From assembly GCA_035508495.1 (NCBI GenBank), contig DATJMX010000077.1:62001-126000 (forward strand): DNA of 64,000 nt, written 5' to 3'. Every line of letters begins with the position of its first letter. Positions within the stretch are counted from its first letter, which is position 1. The position numbers and the translations under genes are program-made. Source of the DNA: Candidatus Binataceae bacterium. Its GTDB lineage: Bacteria > Desulfobacterota > Binatia > Binatales > Binataceae. Of this stretch, positions 55,672-64,000 are shown piece by piece. The notes below the pieces were generated by a model. The model saw only the letters and a program-made list of their open reading frames with translations. It made no database searches and was not told the DNA's origin.

Positions 55672-56655
55672 TCAGTCTTGTTCCGATGCGATCTGCAGCA
55701 CTTCCGGGCGCAGCAGCCAGACCATCACGGCCTTCTGCGCGTGCAGGCGGTTCTCAGCCTCGTCGAGCACGGCCGAGCGCGGCCCATCGATGACATCGTC
55801 GGTGATTTCCTCGCCGCGATGCGCCGGCAGGCAGTGCATCACGATCGCGCCGGGTGTCGCCTGCTTCATCAACGCGGAGTTCACCTGGAAGCCCTTGAAG
55901 TCCTTGCGCCGCTGCGCGGCTTCCTTTTCGCGGCCCATCGAAGTCCACGTATCGGTGTAGACAACGTCCGCGCCTTTGACGGCTTCGATCGGATCGTTCG
56001 TGAGAATTCCGCACTCCGCCCGCCGGAACATCTGCATAAACTGCTTGTCAGGCTCGTATCCCTTGGGACACGCGAGACGCAGCTCGAAGCCGGCGAGGGC
56101 GGCAGCTTCGATCCACGAATGCGCCATGTTGAAGCCATCGCCAACGAAGGCAACGCGCAGCTTGCGCAGGTCGCGGCCGAAGCGCTCTTGCAGCGTCAGC
56201 AGATCGGCGAGCACCTGGCACGGATGCAGCAAATCGGTGAGCGCGTTGATGACGGGCACGCTCGATTCGCGCGCGAGCTCGACGCAGGTTTCGTGGGTGA
56301 ACGTACGAATCATGATCAGATCGACGACGCGCGCCATGTTACGCGCGACGTCCTTTACCGACTCGCGCTCGCCTATACCGATGTCGTTCGGCGCGAGATA
56401 GATCGCGTGACCGCCGAGCTGCGCCATCCCGGTCTCGAACGTGATACGCGTGCGCAGCGAGGGCTTCTGGAAAATCATCGCGAGCGTTTTGCCGCGCAGG
56501 TACGGATGCTCGAGGCCCGCCTTGAGCTCCGCCTTCATCCGCGCTGAGAGCGCGAGCAGACCATCGAGCTCGGCCTTTGAGAGCGACGACATGTCGAGGA
56601 AGTCGCGCTTCGACGGCGCCTGCGAGCGCGCCTGATGCTTCATCGAGGCCGCCAT
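55672..56655 (-). CDS. argF: Ornithine carbamoyltransferase
   Basis: 327 residues. Carbamoyl-phosphate site KPSLRTRITFE (a common variant of the STRTR loop) and ornithine-side HCLPAHRGEEI. Makes citrulline. It is three bases after argD. Confidence 0.95.
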   Translation of the reverse strand: MAASMKHQARSQAPSKRDFLDMSSLSKAELDGLLALSARMKAELKAGLEHPYLRGKTLAMIFQKPSLRTRITFETGMAQLGGHAIYLAPNDIGIGERESVKDVARNMARVVDLIMIRTFTHETCVELARESSVPVINALTDLLHPCQVLADLLTLQERFGRDLRKLRVAFVGDGFNMAHSWIEAAALAGFELRLACPKGYEPDKQFMQMFRRAECGILTNDPIEAVKGADVVYTDTWTSMGREKEAAQRRKDFKGFQVNSALMKQATPGAIVMHCLPAHRGEEITDDVIDGPRSAVLDEAENRLHAQKAVMVWLLRPEVLQIASEQD

Positions 56656-56658
56656 CGT

Positions 56659-57858
56659 CTACTTTGCAACCGTCGTCGTAGTGAGCGCGTTCTCGATGAT
56701 CTCGAGCGCGGCGTCAGCTTCCTCGCGCGTGAGATTCAACGGTGGCAGCAGGCGCAGCACGTTGCCCGCGGTGCCGTTGACGATCAGCTTGTCGCGCAGA
56801 CAGGCGTCAACGATCGGGCGCGCATCGTGCCTCAGCACTACGCCGATCATCATCCCGAGGCCGCGAACCTCGACGATACGATCGCGGCCCTGGGCGAACT
56901 TGCGCAGCCGCTCGAGGATGTAAGCGCCCACTTCAGTTGCGTTTTCGAGCACGCCGTCCTGCTCGATCGCGTCGAGCACGGCGTTGGCCGCAGCGGTCGC
57001 GACCGGATTTCCGCCGAAGGTCGTGCCGTGACTGCCGGGGGTGAAGCTCGCGGCGATCTCCTTGCGCGCGATCATCGCGCCAATCGGAATACCGCCGCCG
57101 AGCGCCTTCGCAAGCGTCACGATGTCGGGCTTGAGGCCCGCATGCTCGTAGGCGAAGAACTTGCCGGTGCGTCCGACGCCGGTCTGAATCTCGTCGAGTA
57201 TCAGCAGCATCTTGTTGCGATCGCAGAACTCGCGCACCCGCTTCAGATAGTCGATCTTGGGTACGACGACACCGCCTTCGCCCTGGATCGGCTCGACCAT
57301 CACAGCGACTGAGCGTTCGTTGCGCGCGCGCTCGAGCGCGGCGATGTCGTCAAACGCTACCAGCGGGAAGCCGGGAACGAGCGGCTGAAAACCCTGGTGA
57401 TATTTTTCCTGGCCGGTCGCGCTCAGCGTGGCGAGGGTGCGGCCGTGGAACGAGCCGAGCGTCGCGATGATCTCGTAGCGGCCGCCGCCTTCGTTGTGGC
57501 CCCAGCGGCGAGCTAGTTTGATCGCGGCTTCGTTGGCCTCGGCGCCCGAGTTGCCGAAGAACACGCGTCCGTTGCCGAACCGGTGCGCGAGCCGTTCCGC
57601 CAGACGCGCGGTCGGCTCGGTATGAAACACGTTGGAGACGTGCGTTAGTTTTTCAGCCTGATCCTTGATCGCGCGCACGACGCGCGGATTGCCGTGTCCC
57701 AGGTTGGTGACGGCGAGACCGCAGAAGAGGTCGAGATAGCGGTTGCCGTCGGCATCGTAGAGATACGCGCCATGGCCGCGGCTCCACGCGATCGGCAGGC
57801 ATCCGTACACATCGACCAGATTCTGATGAGTGAGTTCGACAATTTCGGCGTTGTTCAT
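56659..57858 (-). CDS. argD: Acetylornithine aminotransferase
   Basis: 399 residues from ATG 57858. Class III PLP enzyme with the catalytic lysine in VTLAKALGGGIPIGAM. Converts N-acetylglutamate semialdehyde to N-acetylornithine. A longer open frame upstream is rejected. Confidence 0.94.
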   Translation of the reverse strand: MNNAEIVELTHQNLVDVYGCLPIAWSRGHGAYLYDADGNRYLDLFCGLAVTNLGHGNPRVVRAIKDQAEKLTHVSNVFHTEPTARLAERLAHRFGNGRVFFGNSGAEANEAAIKLARRWGHNEGGGRYEIIATLGSFHGRTLATLSATGQEKYHQGFQPLVPGFPLVAFDDIAALERARNERSVAVMVEPIQGEGGVVVPKIDYLKRVREFCDRNKMLLILDEIQTGVGRTGKFFAYEHAGLKPDIVTLAKALGGGIPIGAMIARKEIAASFTPGSHGTTFGGNPVATAAANAVLDAIEQDGVLENATEVGAYILERLRKFAQGRDRIVEVRGLGMMIGVVLRHDARPIVDACLRDKLIVNGTAGNVLRLLPPLNLTREEADAALEIIENALTTTTVAK

Positions 57859-57875
57859 CGTTTGTTGACCGCCAG

Positions 57876-58814
57876 TTAAGCCTTGGACTCGCGGGCGTTG
57901 CGCGATTCCTCGTTCAGATTGGACACGCGCGCTTTGCGCCGCACGACTTCGGTACCGATACCGGAGCGGGTGAAAATTTCGAGCAGCACCGCGTGGCGCA
58001 CCCGGCCGTCGATGATGTGGGCCTTCGAGACGCCATTGGAGAGCGCCTCGATGCAGCACTCGACCTTGGGAATCATGCCCTCGCTGATCACGCCGTTAGC
58101 GATCATGCGCTTGGCCTCGGCGGAGTCGAGCGTCGACAGCAGCTTGCCGTCGGCGTCCTTCACGCCTTCGACGTCGGTCATGAGAATGAATTTTTCAGCC
58201 TTGAGCGCGCCGGCGATCTCGCCCGCGGCCGTGTCAGCATTGATGTTGTAAGTCTGGCCGGTGCGATCAACTCCGGTCGGCGCGATGACCGAGATGAAGT
58301 TCGCGGCCTCAAGCGTGCGCACGACTTCGGGATTGATCTGTGCGACTTCACCGACGAGGCCGATATCAACGCGCTCGCGTTTGCCGTGTTCGTCGGTGAT
58401 CGTCATCTCCAGTTTGCGCGCGTGAATCAGGTCGCCGTCCTTGCCTGACAAGCCAACGGCGCGGCCGCCCTGGCGCGAGATCGTGGCGACGAGATCCTTG
58501 TTGATGCGCTGCAGCACCATCTCGGCGGCTTCCATCGTTTCGGCGTCAGTGACGCGCAGTCCGCGCACGAACTTCGACGGCAGTCCGAGCTTGCCGATCA
58601 GTTCGGTGATCTGCGGGCCGCCGCCATGCACGACCACCGGATTGATGCCGACGAGATCGAGCAGCACGACTTCCTGCGCAAAGCTCTCGCGCAACTCCTG
58701 CGTGGTCATCGCATGGCCGCCATACTTGATGACGAAGGTTTTGCCGCGAAACCGTTTGATGTACGGCAGGGCCTCGATCAGCATCTCGGCCCGTTTAATC
58801 AGGTCTTGCTGCAC
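57876..58814 (-). CDS. argB: Acetylglutamate kinase
   Basis: 312 residues starting with GTG. ATP site KYGGHAM and GGGPQITE, substrate site near RLRVTDAETM. Second step of arginine synthesis and usual arginine feedback target. A later in-frame ATG is also possible. A terminator-like hairpin lies just upstream. Confidence 0.94.
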   Translation of the reverse strand: MQQDLIKRAEMLIEALPYIKRFRGKTFVIKYGGHAMTTQELRESFAQEVVLLDLVGINPVVVHGGGPQITELIGKLGLPSKFVRGLRVTDAETMEAAEMVLQRINKDLVATISRQGGRAVGLSGKDGDLIHARKLEMTITDEHGKRERVDIGLVGEVAQINPEVVRTLEAANFISVIAPTGVDRTGQTYNINADTAAGEIAGALKAEKFILMTDVEGVKDADGKLLSTLDSAEAKRMIANGVISEGMIPKVECCIEALSNGVSKAHIIDGRVRHAVLLEIFTRSGIGTEVVRRKARVSNLNEESRNARESKA

Positions 58815-58839
58815 GTCCTTTTTCTCTACTCCGAAAACG

Positions 58840-58885
58840 CAATCAAAACAGTCTTGAACGCCTCGCGCAAATGGCGCGGGCGTTC
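58840..58885 (-). terminator. Terminator-like hairpin between hslU and argB
   Basis: On the minus strand a stem of GAACGCC/GGCGTTC with an inner GCGC/GCGC pair is followed by aagactgttttgatt, a weak T-run. It would separate the hslU unit from the arginine genes or act as an attenuator for them. Confidence 0.45.
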
Positions 58886-58916
58886 GATTTAATGGCGCGG
58901 TAACAGGGCGCCTGGA

Positions 58917-60290
58917 TTACAAAATGTAACGGGACAGGTCCTCGTCCTTGACGATCGCGTCAAGGCGCCCGTGGACGTATTCCGCGTCGATCGTAATCTC
59001 GCGCTGGTTCATCTCGGGCGCCGTGAAGGAGAGCTCCTCGAGCAGGCGCTCGAGGACGGTGTGCAACCGGCGCGCGCCGATATTCTCCGAGCGCGCGTTC
59101 ACCGCGGCCGCGATTTCGGCGAGCGCGCCGACCGCATCCTCGGTGAAATTGAGATGCACACCTTCAGTTTCCATCAGCGCGACATATTGCCGCGTGAGCG
59201 CATTTTCGGGCTCGGTCAGGATGCGGATGAAATCTTCGCGCGTCAGAGCCTGCAATTCGACGCGAATCGGAAAGCGACCCTGGAATTCGGGGATGAGGTC
59301 CGACGGTTTGGAAGTATGAAACGCGCCCGAGGCGACGAACAGGATGTGATCGGTCCTGATCGCCCCGTACTTGGTGTTGACCGTCGAGCCTTCGACGATC
59401 GGCAGCAGGTCGCGCTGCACGCCTTCGCGGGAGACATCGGCGCCCCGGTTCGCGTCGCGTCCCGCGATCTTGTCGATCTCGTCGATGAACACGATCCCGG
59501 ACTGCTCGGCGCGATGAATCGCTTCCTGCGCGACGGCCTCCATGTCGACCAGCCGCGCCGCTTCCTCCTGCGTCAGCAGCTCGAGCGCCTCCTGGATCTT
59601 CACCTTGCGGTGGCGCGTCTTCTTGGGCATGAGCTGATTCATCAGCTCCTTCATGTTGAGGCCCATCTCTTCCATGCCCTGCGGCGCAAGGACTTCGACC
59701 ATCGGCGCGGCATTGGCGGAAACTTCGATCTCGACTTCGCGATCGTCGAGCATGCCCTCGCGCAGGAGCTTGCGCAGCTTCTCGCGCGTCTCCTTGTGCG
59801 AGCCGTTCTCGGGCGGCTCGATCTCGCCCTGGGGCGTTACGACCGCGGGCCGGCGCACCTTGGCCGGCGCAGGAAACAGCAAGTCAAGCAGATGCTCCTC
59901 GGCGTTATCGCGCGCCTTGAGCGCGACGCGTTCGCGCGCTTCCTCGCGCACCAGCTTAACCGAGATTTCCGCGAGGTCGCGGATCATCGACTCGACGTCG
60001 CGGCCGACGTAGCCGACCTCGGTGTAGCGCGAGGCTTCGACCTTGATGAACGGCGCCTGCGCCAGCCGAGCGAGCCTTCGCGCGATCTCGGTCTTGCCGA
60101 CGCCGGTCGGACCGATCATGAGTATGTTCTTGGGCGCGATTTCGTCGCGCAGGTCGGGCGCGACGTTCTGACGGCGCCACCGGTTGCGCAGCGCGATCGC
60201 GACCGAGCGCTTGGCGTCGTGCTGGCCGACGATGTAGCGATCGAGCTCGGAGACGATTTCGCGCGGAGTCATTACCTGCGGCACAGACAT
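58917..60290 (-). CDS. hslU: HslU ATPase of the HslUV protease
   Basis: 457 residues from ATG 60290. Walker A GPTGVGKT is at 60-67, and a Walker B FIDEIDKIAG is clear. The I-domain follows Walker A, and the protein ends in hydrophobic residues as in HslU tails. Unfolds substrates for HslV. Starts five bases after the hslV stop. Confidence 0.96.
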   Translation of the reverse strand: MSVPQVMTPREIVSELDRYIVGQHDAKRSVAIALRNRWRRQNVAPDLRDEIAPKNILMIGPTGVGKTEIARRLARLAQAPFIKVEASRYTEVGYVGRDVESMIRDLAEISVKLVREEARERVALKARDNAEEHLLDLLFPAPAKVRRPAVVTPQGEIEPPENGSHKETREKLRKLLREGMLDDREVEIEVSANAAPMVEVLAPQGMEEMGLNMKELMNQLMPKKTRHRKVKIQEALELLTQEEAARLVDMEAVAQEAIHRAEQSGIVFIDEIDKIAGRDANRGADVSREGVQRDLLPIVEGSTVNTKYGAIRTDHILFVASGAFHTSKPSDLIPEFQGRFPIRVELQALTREDFIRILTEPENALTRQYVALMETEGVHLNFTEDAVGALAEIAAAVNARSENIGARRLHTVLERLLEELSFTAPEMNQREITIDAEYVHGRLDAIVKDEDLSRYIL

Positions 60291-60295
60291 CGCGA

Positions 60296-60856
60296 TCAAA
60301 GTTCCTCGATGACGAATTGGGCGTTGGTGTAAACGCAAATCTCGGATGCGATCTTCATGGAAGCGTCGGCGATCTGGCGCGCGCTCAGCGCCGGCGCAAC
60401 GCGCACGATCCCACGCGCCGCGGCGAGCGCGAAGTTGCCGCCCGAGCCGATCGCAAGGATGCCGTCGTCAGGCTCGAGCACGTCGCCCGCGCCGGAGATC
60501 AGAAGCGAGCCTTCGCGATCGGCCACCACCAGCATCGCCTCGAGCCGCCGCAGAATCCGGTCGGTGCGCCAGTCCTTGGCGAGCTCGACTGCGGCGCGGC
60601 GTAGCACGCCGTTGAACTCCTGGAGCTTCGCTTCGAACTTGTCGAACAGCGTCATCGCGTCGGCGGTCGAGCCGGCAAATCCCGCCAGCACGCGATCCTG
60701 ATGCAGCCGGCGCACCTTGCGCGCCGTGCTTTTCATGATCGTCTGGCCGACGCTGACCTGCCCGTCGCCAGCCATCACGACACTGTCGCGATGGCGCACG
60801 CTCAGAATCGTGGTGTGGCGAAACTTGGCTCCCGGTTCAAGCCCTTGGGTGGGCAC
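60296..60856 (-). CDS. hslV: HslV peptidase of the HslUV protease
   Basis: 186 residues from a GTG that overlaps the xerC end by 20 bases. The mature enzyme begins at T15 (TTILSVRH), the N-terminal nucleophile. SAGDVL-type and GSGGNFALAAAR segments are typical. The 14-residue front part would be removed or is shorter than annotated. Confidence 0.95.
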   Translation of the reverse strand: MPTQGLEPGAKFRHTTILSVRHRDSVVMAGDGQVSVGQTIMKSTARKVRRLHQDRVLAGFAGSTADAMTLFDKFEAKLQEFNGVLRRAAVELAKDWRTDRILRRLEAMLVVADREGSLLISGAGDVLEPDDGILAIGSGGNFALAAARGIVRVAPALSARQIADASMKIASEICVYTNAQFVIEEL

Positions 60857-61739
60857 GCTTGTAGACCTCTTTCAAATGGTTGACGCTCACGTGCGTATAG
60901 CGCTGCGTCGTCGCAAGGCTCGCATGGCCGAGCATCTCCTGGATCGACCTTAGATCGGCGCCGTTGCTGAGCATATGCGTCGCGAAGCAGTGACGCAGGC
61001 CGTGCGGTGTGATTTGTCCGCCACGCCCCGCAAGTTCCAGCCGCCTCGCAAGGATTTTCTCAACGCTGCGCGTCGTGAGTCTAGCGCCCCTGAGATTGGT
61101 GATGACCGCGCCGGCGCGATCCGCTTTATCCGGCATCACGTCGCGCCACGCTCGCAGCGCATCGAGCGCGGGCTCTCCGATCGGTACGATCCGATCCTTG
61201 TTGCCCTTGCCTGCCCGCACGCGCACCATCCCGAGCTCTTCGTCGATATCGCTCCAATCGAGGCAGACGAGCTCGCTGACCCGCAGACCCGCCGAGTAGA
61301 GCGTTTCCATGATCGCGCGATCGCGCAACCCCGCCGGCGAACCGGGTCGCTCATCGGTTTCGATTACGCGCTCGACGTCTTCCGAGGCCAGTACGCGCGG
61401 CAGGCGGCGCTCGCTCTTGGGCGAGCGAATCGCACGCGCGGGACTGAGAGCTCCAATCGAGGCTTCGCGATAGCGAAAGAATGCCTTGATCGCACTGAGA
61501 CGCCGCTGCACGGTGGCGCGGCTGGCGGTTTTCATCAGCATCGCAAGGTAAGCGCGGATGTGGTCGGCGGTAATCGAACCGGGATCGACGCGCTCGTCGT
61601 CGTTGCCAGCTTTCTTGCGCCGTTCGAGCAGAAAATTGCGGAAGCCGACGAGGTCGCGGCGGTAGCTCGCCACGGTATTATCCGAAGCTCGCGATGCCTT
61701 GCCGAGCGCTGCGACGAACGCCTCGATATCTGCTACCAA
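60837..61739 (-). CDS. xerC: Tyrosine recombinase XerC
   Basis: 300 residues from TTG 61739. All catalytic residues are present: Arg in LYSAGLRVSE, HxxR in HGLRHCFATHM, His in LGHASLATTQRY and Tyr in the same segment. Resolves chromosome dimers. The xerC-hslV-hslU order is common in bacteria. Confidence 0.92.
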   Translation of the reverse strand: MVADIEAFVAALGKASRASDNTVASYRRDLVGFRNFLLERRKKAGNDDERVDPGSITADHIRAYLAMLMKTASRATVQRRLSAIKAFFRYREASIGALSPARAIRSPKSERRLPRVLASEDVERVIETDERPGSPAGLRDRAIMETLYSAGLRVSELVCLDWSDIDEELGMVRVRAGKGNKDRIVPIGEPALDALRAWRDVMPDKADRAGAVITNLRGARLTTRSVEKILARRLELAGRGGQITPHGLRHCFATHMLSNGADLRSIQEMLGHASLATTQRYTHVSVNHLKEVYKRAHPRA

Positions 61740-61844
61740 TGCTCGCCCCTATCGTCCCCTGCGGCTATGCTAGCAAGAGCGGCCAGAGTGACAAAGTATG
61801 TGTCCTCAATATGAGCATCGAACTGCGGGCCCGGCGCGGCGCAA

Positions 61845-62126
61845 ATGAACTGCTTTCACTGCGGGCGCGCGATCGAGGTCAAGGAGCGGGGCGGCTTTCG
61901 CGACGAATGTCCGCAATGCGATCGGCCGCTGCATGTTTGCCGCAACTGCGGATTCTACGAGCCCGGACTTAACAATGACTGCCGCGAGACCCAGGCCGAA
62001 CGCGTAGTGGAAAAGGATCGCGCCAACTTCTGCGAATACTTCATCCCGTCCGGCGCCGCGCGCGCGCAAGCGCCGGGTGCCAACGCGGCCCGCACAAACC
62101 TCGAGGCTCTGTTCAAGAAGAAATGA
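61845..62126 (+). CDS. Zinc-ribbon protein of unknown function
   Basis: 93 residues. Cysteines at 3, 6, 22, 25, 32 and 35 (CFHC, CPQC, CRNC) make one or two zinc-ribbon sites near the N-terminus, followed by a basic helical tail. It overlaps the next gene by four bases. Family not recognised. Divergent from xerC. Confidence 0.7.
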   Translation: MNCFHCGRAIEVKERGGFRDECPQCDRPLHVCRNCGFYEPGLNNDCRETQAERVVEKDRANFCEYFIPSGAARAQAPGANAARTNLEALFKKK

Positions 62127-62539
62127 CCAAAGCAGCGGCGAATCGAAGACTAAATCTGGCGCTAGCGTTCGCGATGCTCGCGATGCTCGCCGCATGCACC
62201 TCGAAAAACAGCGCGCGCGGCGTGGTCGACGACTTCATCGATCAGCACTACGTCGCGATCGATCTCAAGGGCGCCGAGCCGTACTGCACCGGGCTCGCGC
62301 TCGACAAGCTGCACGATGAAATGAAGCTGACTGCCGGTCAGCATATCGATGACACGACGCGAAAACCGGTCGTGCACTACAAGCTGACCGCGCAGCGCGA
62401 AACCTCCGATCATGTCGAGTTCCTGTTTCGCGCGACGATCGAAGTGCCCGAGGGCGGCACGTTCCAGAAGAACTGGATGATCACCGCGCGCAAGGACGGC
62501 GACTCGTGGAAAGTCTCGAACTATAGCGAGTACGACTGA
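62123..62539 (+). CDS. Small lipoprotein of unknown function
   Basis: 138 residues. Lipid Cys25 in MLAACTSK. The mature region VVDDFIDQHYVAIDLKGAEPYCTG, EFLFRATIEVPEG and a final WKVSNYSEYD strand suggest a small NTF2- or DUF-like fold. Coupled to the zinc-ribbon gene (ATGA) and five bases before glmU. Confidence 0.72.
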   Translation: MTKAAANRRLNLALAFAMLAMLAACTSKNSARGVVDDFIDQHYVAIDLKGAEPYCTGLALDKLHDEMKLTAGQHIDDTTRKPVVHYKLTAQRETSDHVEFLFRATIEVPEGGTFQKNWMITARKDGDSWKVSNYSEYD

Positions 62540-62544
62540 GCGCG

Positions 62545-63975
62545 ATGGATCTTGCCGCGATAATTCTGGCCGCCGGAAAGGGCACGCGGATGCGCTCGGC
62601 GCGGGCCAAGGTTCTGCACGGGCTCGGCGGCGGGCCGATGATCGCGCGCGCGATCCGCGCCGTCGCGGAGCTCGGACCGGCGCCAATCGTCGTCGTGGTC
62701 GGGCACCAGGCAAAGGAAGTGGAAGCCGCGGCACGCGAGCGATTTCCGCGCGAGCAACTGGCGTTCGCGCTCCAGGAGCCGCAGCGCGGCACCGGAGATG
62801 CCGCCCGCATTGCGCTGACGGCCTTACCGGCGCAGTTCGATGGTCTCGTGCTCATAACTTATGGCGATATGCCGCGGATTGGCGGCGCGACGTTGCGCGC
62901 CTTCACGACGGCGCATCGCAAGAGCGGCGCGGCGCTGTCCTTCATCTCGATCAAACTCGCCGATCCGAAAGCCTACGGGCGAGTGGTGCGCGATGAATCG
63001 GGGCGCGTGGTCAGGATCGTTGAAGCGCGCGATGCGAGCCCTCGCGAGCGGACCATCAGTGAAATCAACACAGGAGTTTACCTTGCGAACGTATCGTTTC
63101 TGCGCGAGGCGCTGCGTGAGCTTCAGCCCAACAACGATCAGAACGAGTATTATTTAACCGACCTGGTCGCGATTGCGCGCGCGAAGTCGCTGGGCGTCGA
63201 AGCATGGATCGCGAGCAACGAGCTGGAATTCGCCGGCATAAATTCCCGAACGGAGATGGCGGAAATGGAAGCTGCAATCCGCGAATCGACTAATCGAAAA
63301 TTGATGGACGCCGGAGTAACCTTCATCGACCCGGCGACTGCGTATATTTCCGAAGAAGCGGAGATTGGCGCGGACTGCGTAATCGGTCCCAACGTGCAGA
63401 TTCTCGGCCAATGCAAAATCGCCGCGGGCGTGACGATTGAAGGCACGGCATGGCTCCGCAACGTGACGATCGGAAGCGGCACGCTGCTCAAGCTTGGAGT
63501 GCGGGCCGAAGATGCGATCATCGGCGACCAATGCGAAATCGGTCCGTTCGCGAATCTGCGCGCCGGAACCTATCTCGAAGGCGAAAATCGAATCGGCAAT
63601 TTCGTCGAGACCAAGAAGGCGCGCATCGGCCGCGGCAGCAAGGCGAGCCATTTGAGCTATCTCGGCGACGCGACGATCGGCCGCGATACCAACGTCGGAT
63701 GCGGCGTTATCACCGTGAACTATGACGGCTACGATAAGCATCAGACTGAGATCGGCGATCGATGCATGGTCGGATGCGATACTCAGCTCGTCGCGCCGGT
63801 GAAGGTCGGCAACGATGTATATGTCGCGTCGGGCACGACGATCCTGCAAGAGGTCGCAGACGGCGCGCTCGTGATGTCGCAGCATCCGCAGCGCGAAAAG
63901 CCGGGATGGACCGCGCAATGGCGCAAGCGTCACGGCGATACGCCGGACGGCAACGGCGAGCGGCATCGCAAATAG
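62545..63975 (+). CDS. glmU: Bifunctional UDP-GlcNAc pyrophosphorylase/GlcN-1-P acetyltransferase
   Basis: 476 residues. Nucleotidyltransferase site LAAGKGTRMRS at 8-18. The C-terminal half is a left-handed beta helix with hexapeptide repeats and the acetyltransferase loop NYDGYDKHQTEIGD. Makes UDP-GlcNAc for peptidoglycan and lipopolysaccharide. Last complete gene of the window. Confidence 0.96.
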   Translation: MDLAAIILAAGKGTRMRSARAKVLHGLGGGPMIARAIRAVAELGPAPIVVVVGHQAKEVEAAARERFPREQLAFALQEPQRGTGDAARIALTALPAQFDGLVLITYGDMPRIGGATLRAFTTAHRKSGAALSFISIKLADPKAYGRVVRDESGRVVRIVEARDASPRERTISEINTGVYLANVSFLREALRELQPNNDQNEYYLTDLVAIARAKSLGVEAWIASNELEFAGINSRTEMAEMEAAIRESTNRKLMDAGVTFIDPATAYISEEAEIGADCVIGPNVQILGQCKIAAGVTIEGTAWLRNVTIGSGTLLKLGVRAEDAIIGDQCEIGPFANLRAGTYLEGENRIGNFVETKKARIGRGSKASHLSYLGDATIGRDTNVGCGVITVNYDGYDKHQTEIGDRCMVGCDTQLVAPVKVGNDVYVASGTTILQEVADGALVMSQHPQREKPGWTAQWRKRHGDTPDGNGERHRK

Positions 63976-64000
63976 GATTCGCAATAGCGGGTTGAACTCG

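Noticed and set aside
54785..55960. 391-residue plus-strand open frame
   Set aside because: Antisense of argG and argF; no domains.
58971..60332. 453-residue plus-strand open frame
   Set aside because: Antisense of hslU; no motif and same composition artefact.
1..64000. CRISPR array, rRNA operon, riboswitch, or complete prophage
   Set aside because: No regularly spaced repeats, no rRNA-like blocks and no phage structural genes were seen.

Overview
The window looks like chromosome of a GC-rich, Gram-negative bacterium. Support comes from lipoprotein signal peptides, Tat signals, GlmU, HslUV, the folate-dependent TrmFO, an archaeal/eukaryotic-type ProRS and an F420-type luciferase-like oxidoreductase. 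The mixture fits an uncultured soil lineage of the former Deltaproteobacteria, for example Binatota. That placement is inference from gene content only. No rRNA or phylogenetic marker was available to test it.

Region 1-7,680 is accessory DNA, with visibly lower GC from about 3,350 to 6,500. It holds the start of a sedolisin-type peptidase gene that runs off the left edge, a GMC oxidoreductase with a Tat-signal partner, and a secreted protein of unknown role. A run of gene fossils follows: an Rhs C-terminal fragment, a small membrane-protein frame, the N-terminus of an IS5-type transposase and a broken tyrosine integrase. The integrase remnant stops about 13 bp from the 3' end of a tRNA-Ala(GGC) gene, the usual layout of an island integrated in a tRNA gene.

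From about 7,900 to 31,100 the content is housekeeping and metabolic: nadK-recN, nfo-trpS, a six-haem cytochrome c with a P460-like front end, two glutathione transferases, proS, a SIMPL protein, a peroxiredoxin, a VIT1/CCC1-type transporter, a peptide ABC importer (two permeases and a binding protein, no ATPase nearby), a hotdog-dehydratase pair with a flippase-like membrane protein, an AlkA-type glycosylase, an LLM oxidoreductase, pyrF and a ferritin-like protein.

From 31,350 to 49,120 come dprA-topA, two tandem related lipoproteins, an ECF42-type sigma factor with its DGPF/YCII partner, trmFO, a Ppx/GppA phosphatase, a Tat-exported BBE-type flavoprotein, an HU protein overlapping a GT-C membrane protein, another multi-pass membrane protein, two tandem zinc alcohol dehydrogenases and a damaged alpha/beta hydrolase.

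From 49,117 to 61,739 everything is on the minus strand. In transcription order it reads xerC-hslV-hslU, a probable terminator, argB-argD-argF-argG, a previously unlisted 58-residue cysteine-rich protein, argH, an LptM-like lipoprotein with a fibronectin-like domain, then lysA-dapF-dapA. This one block makes arginine from N-acetylglutamate and finishes diaminopimelate and lysine synthesis. The window ends with a zinc-ribbon protein, a small lipoprotein and glmU on the plus strand.

Two copies of a roughly 170-bp inverted-repeat element lie between genes (29,384-29,561 and 45,847-46,015). I saw no CRISPR array, rRNA, riboswitch or complete prophage, and no convincing new defence system.
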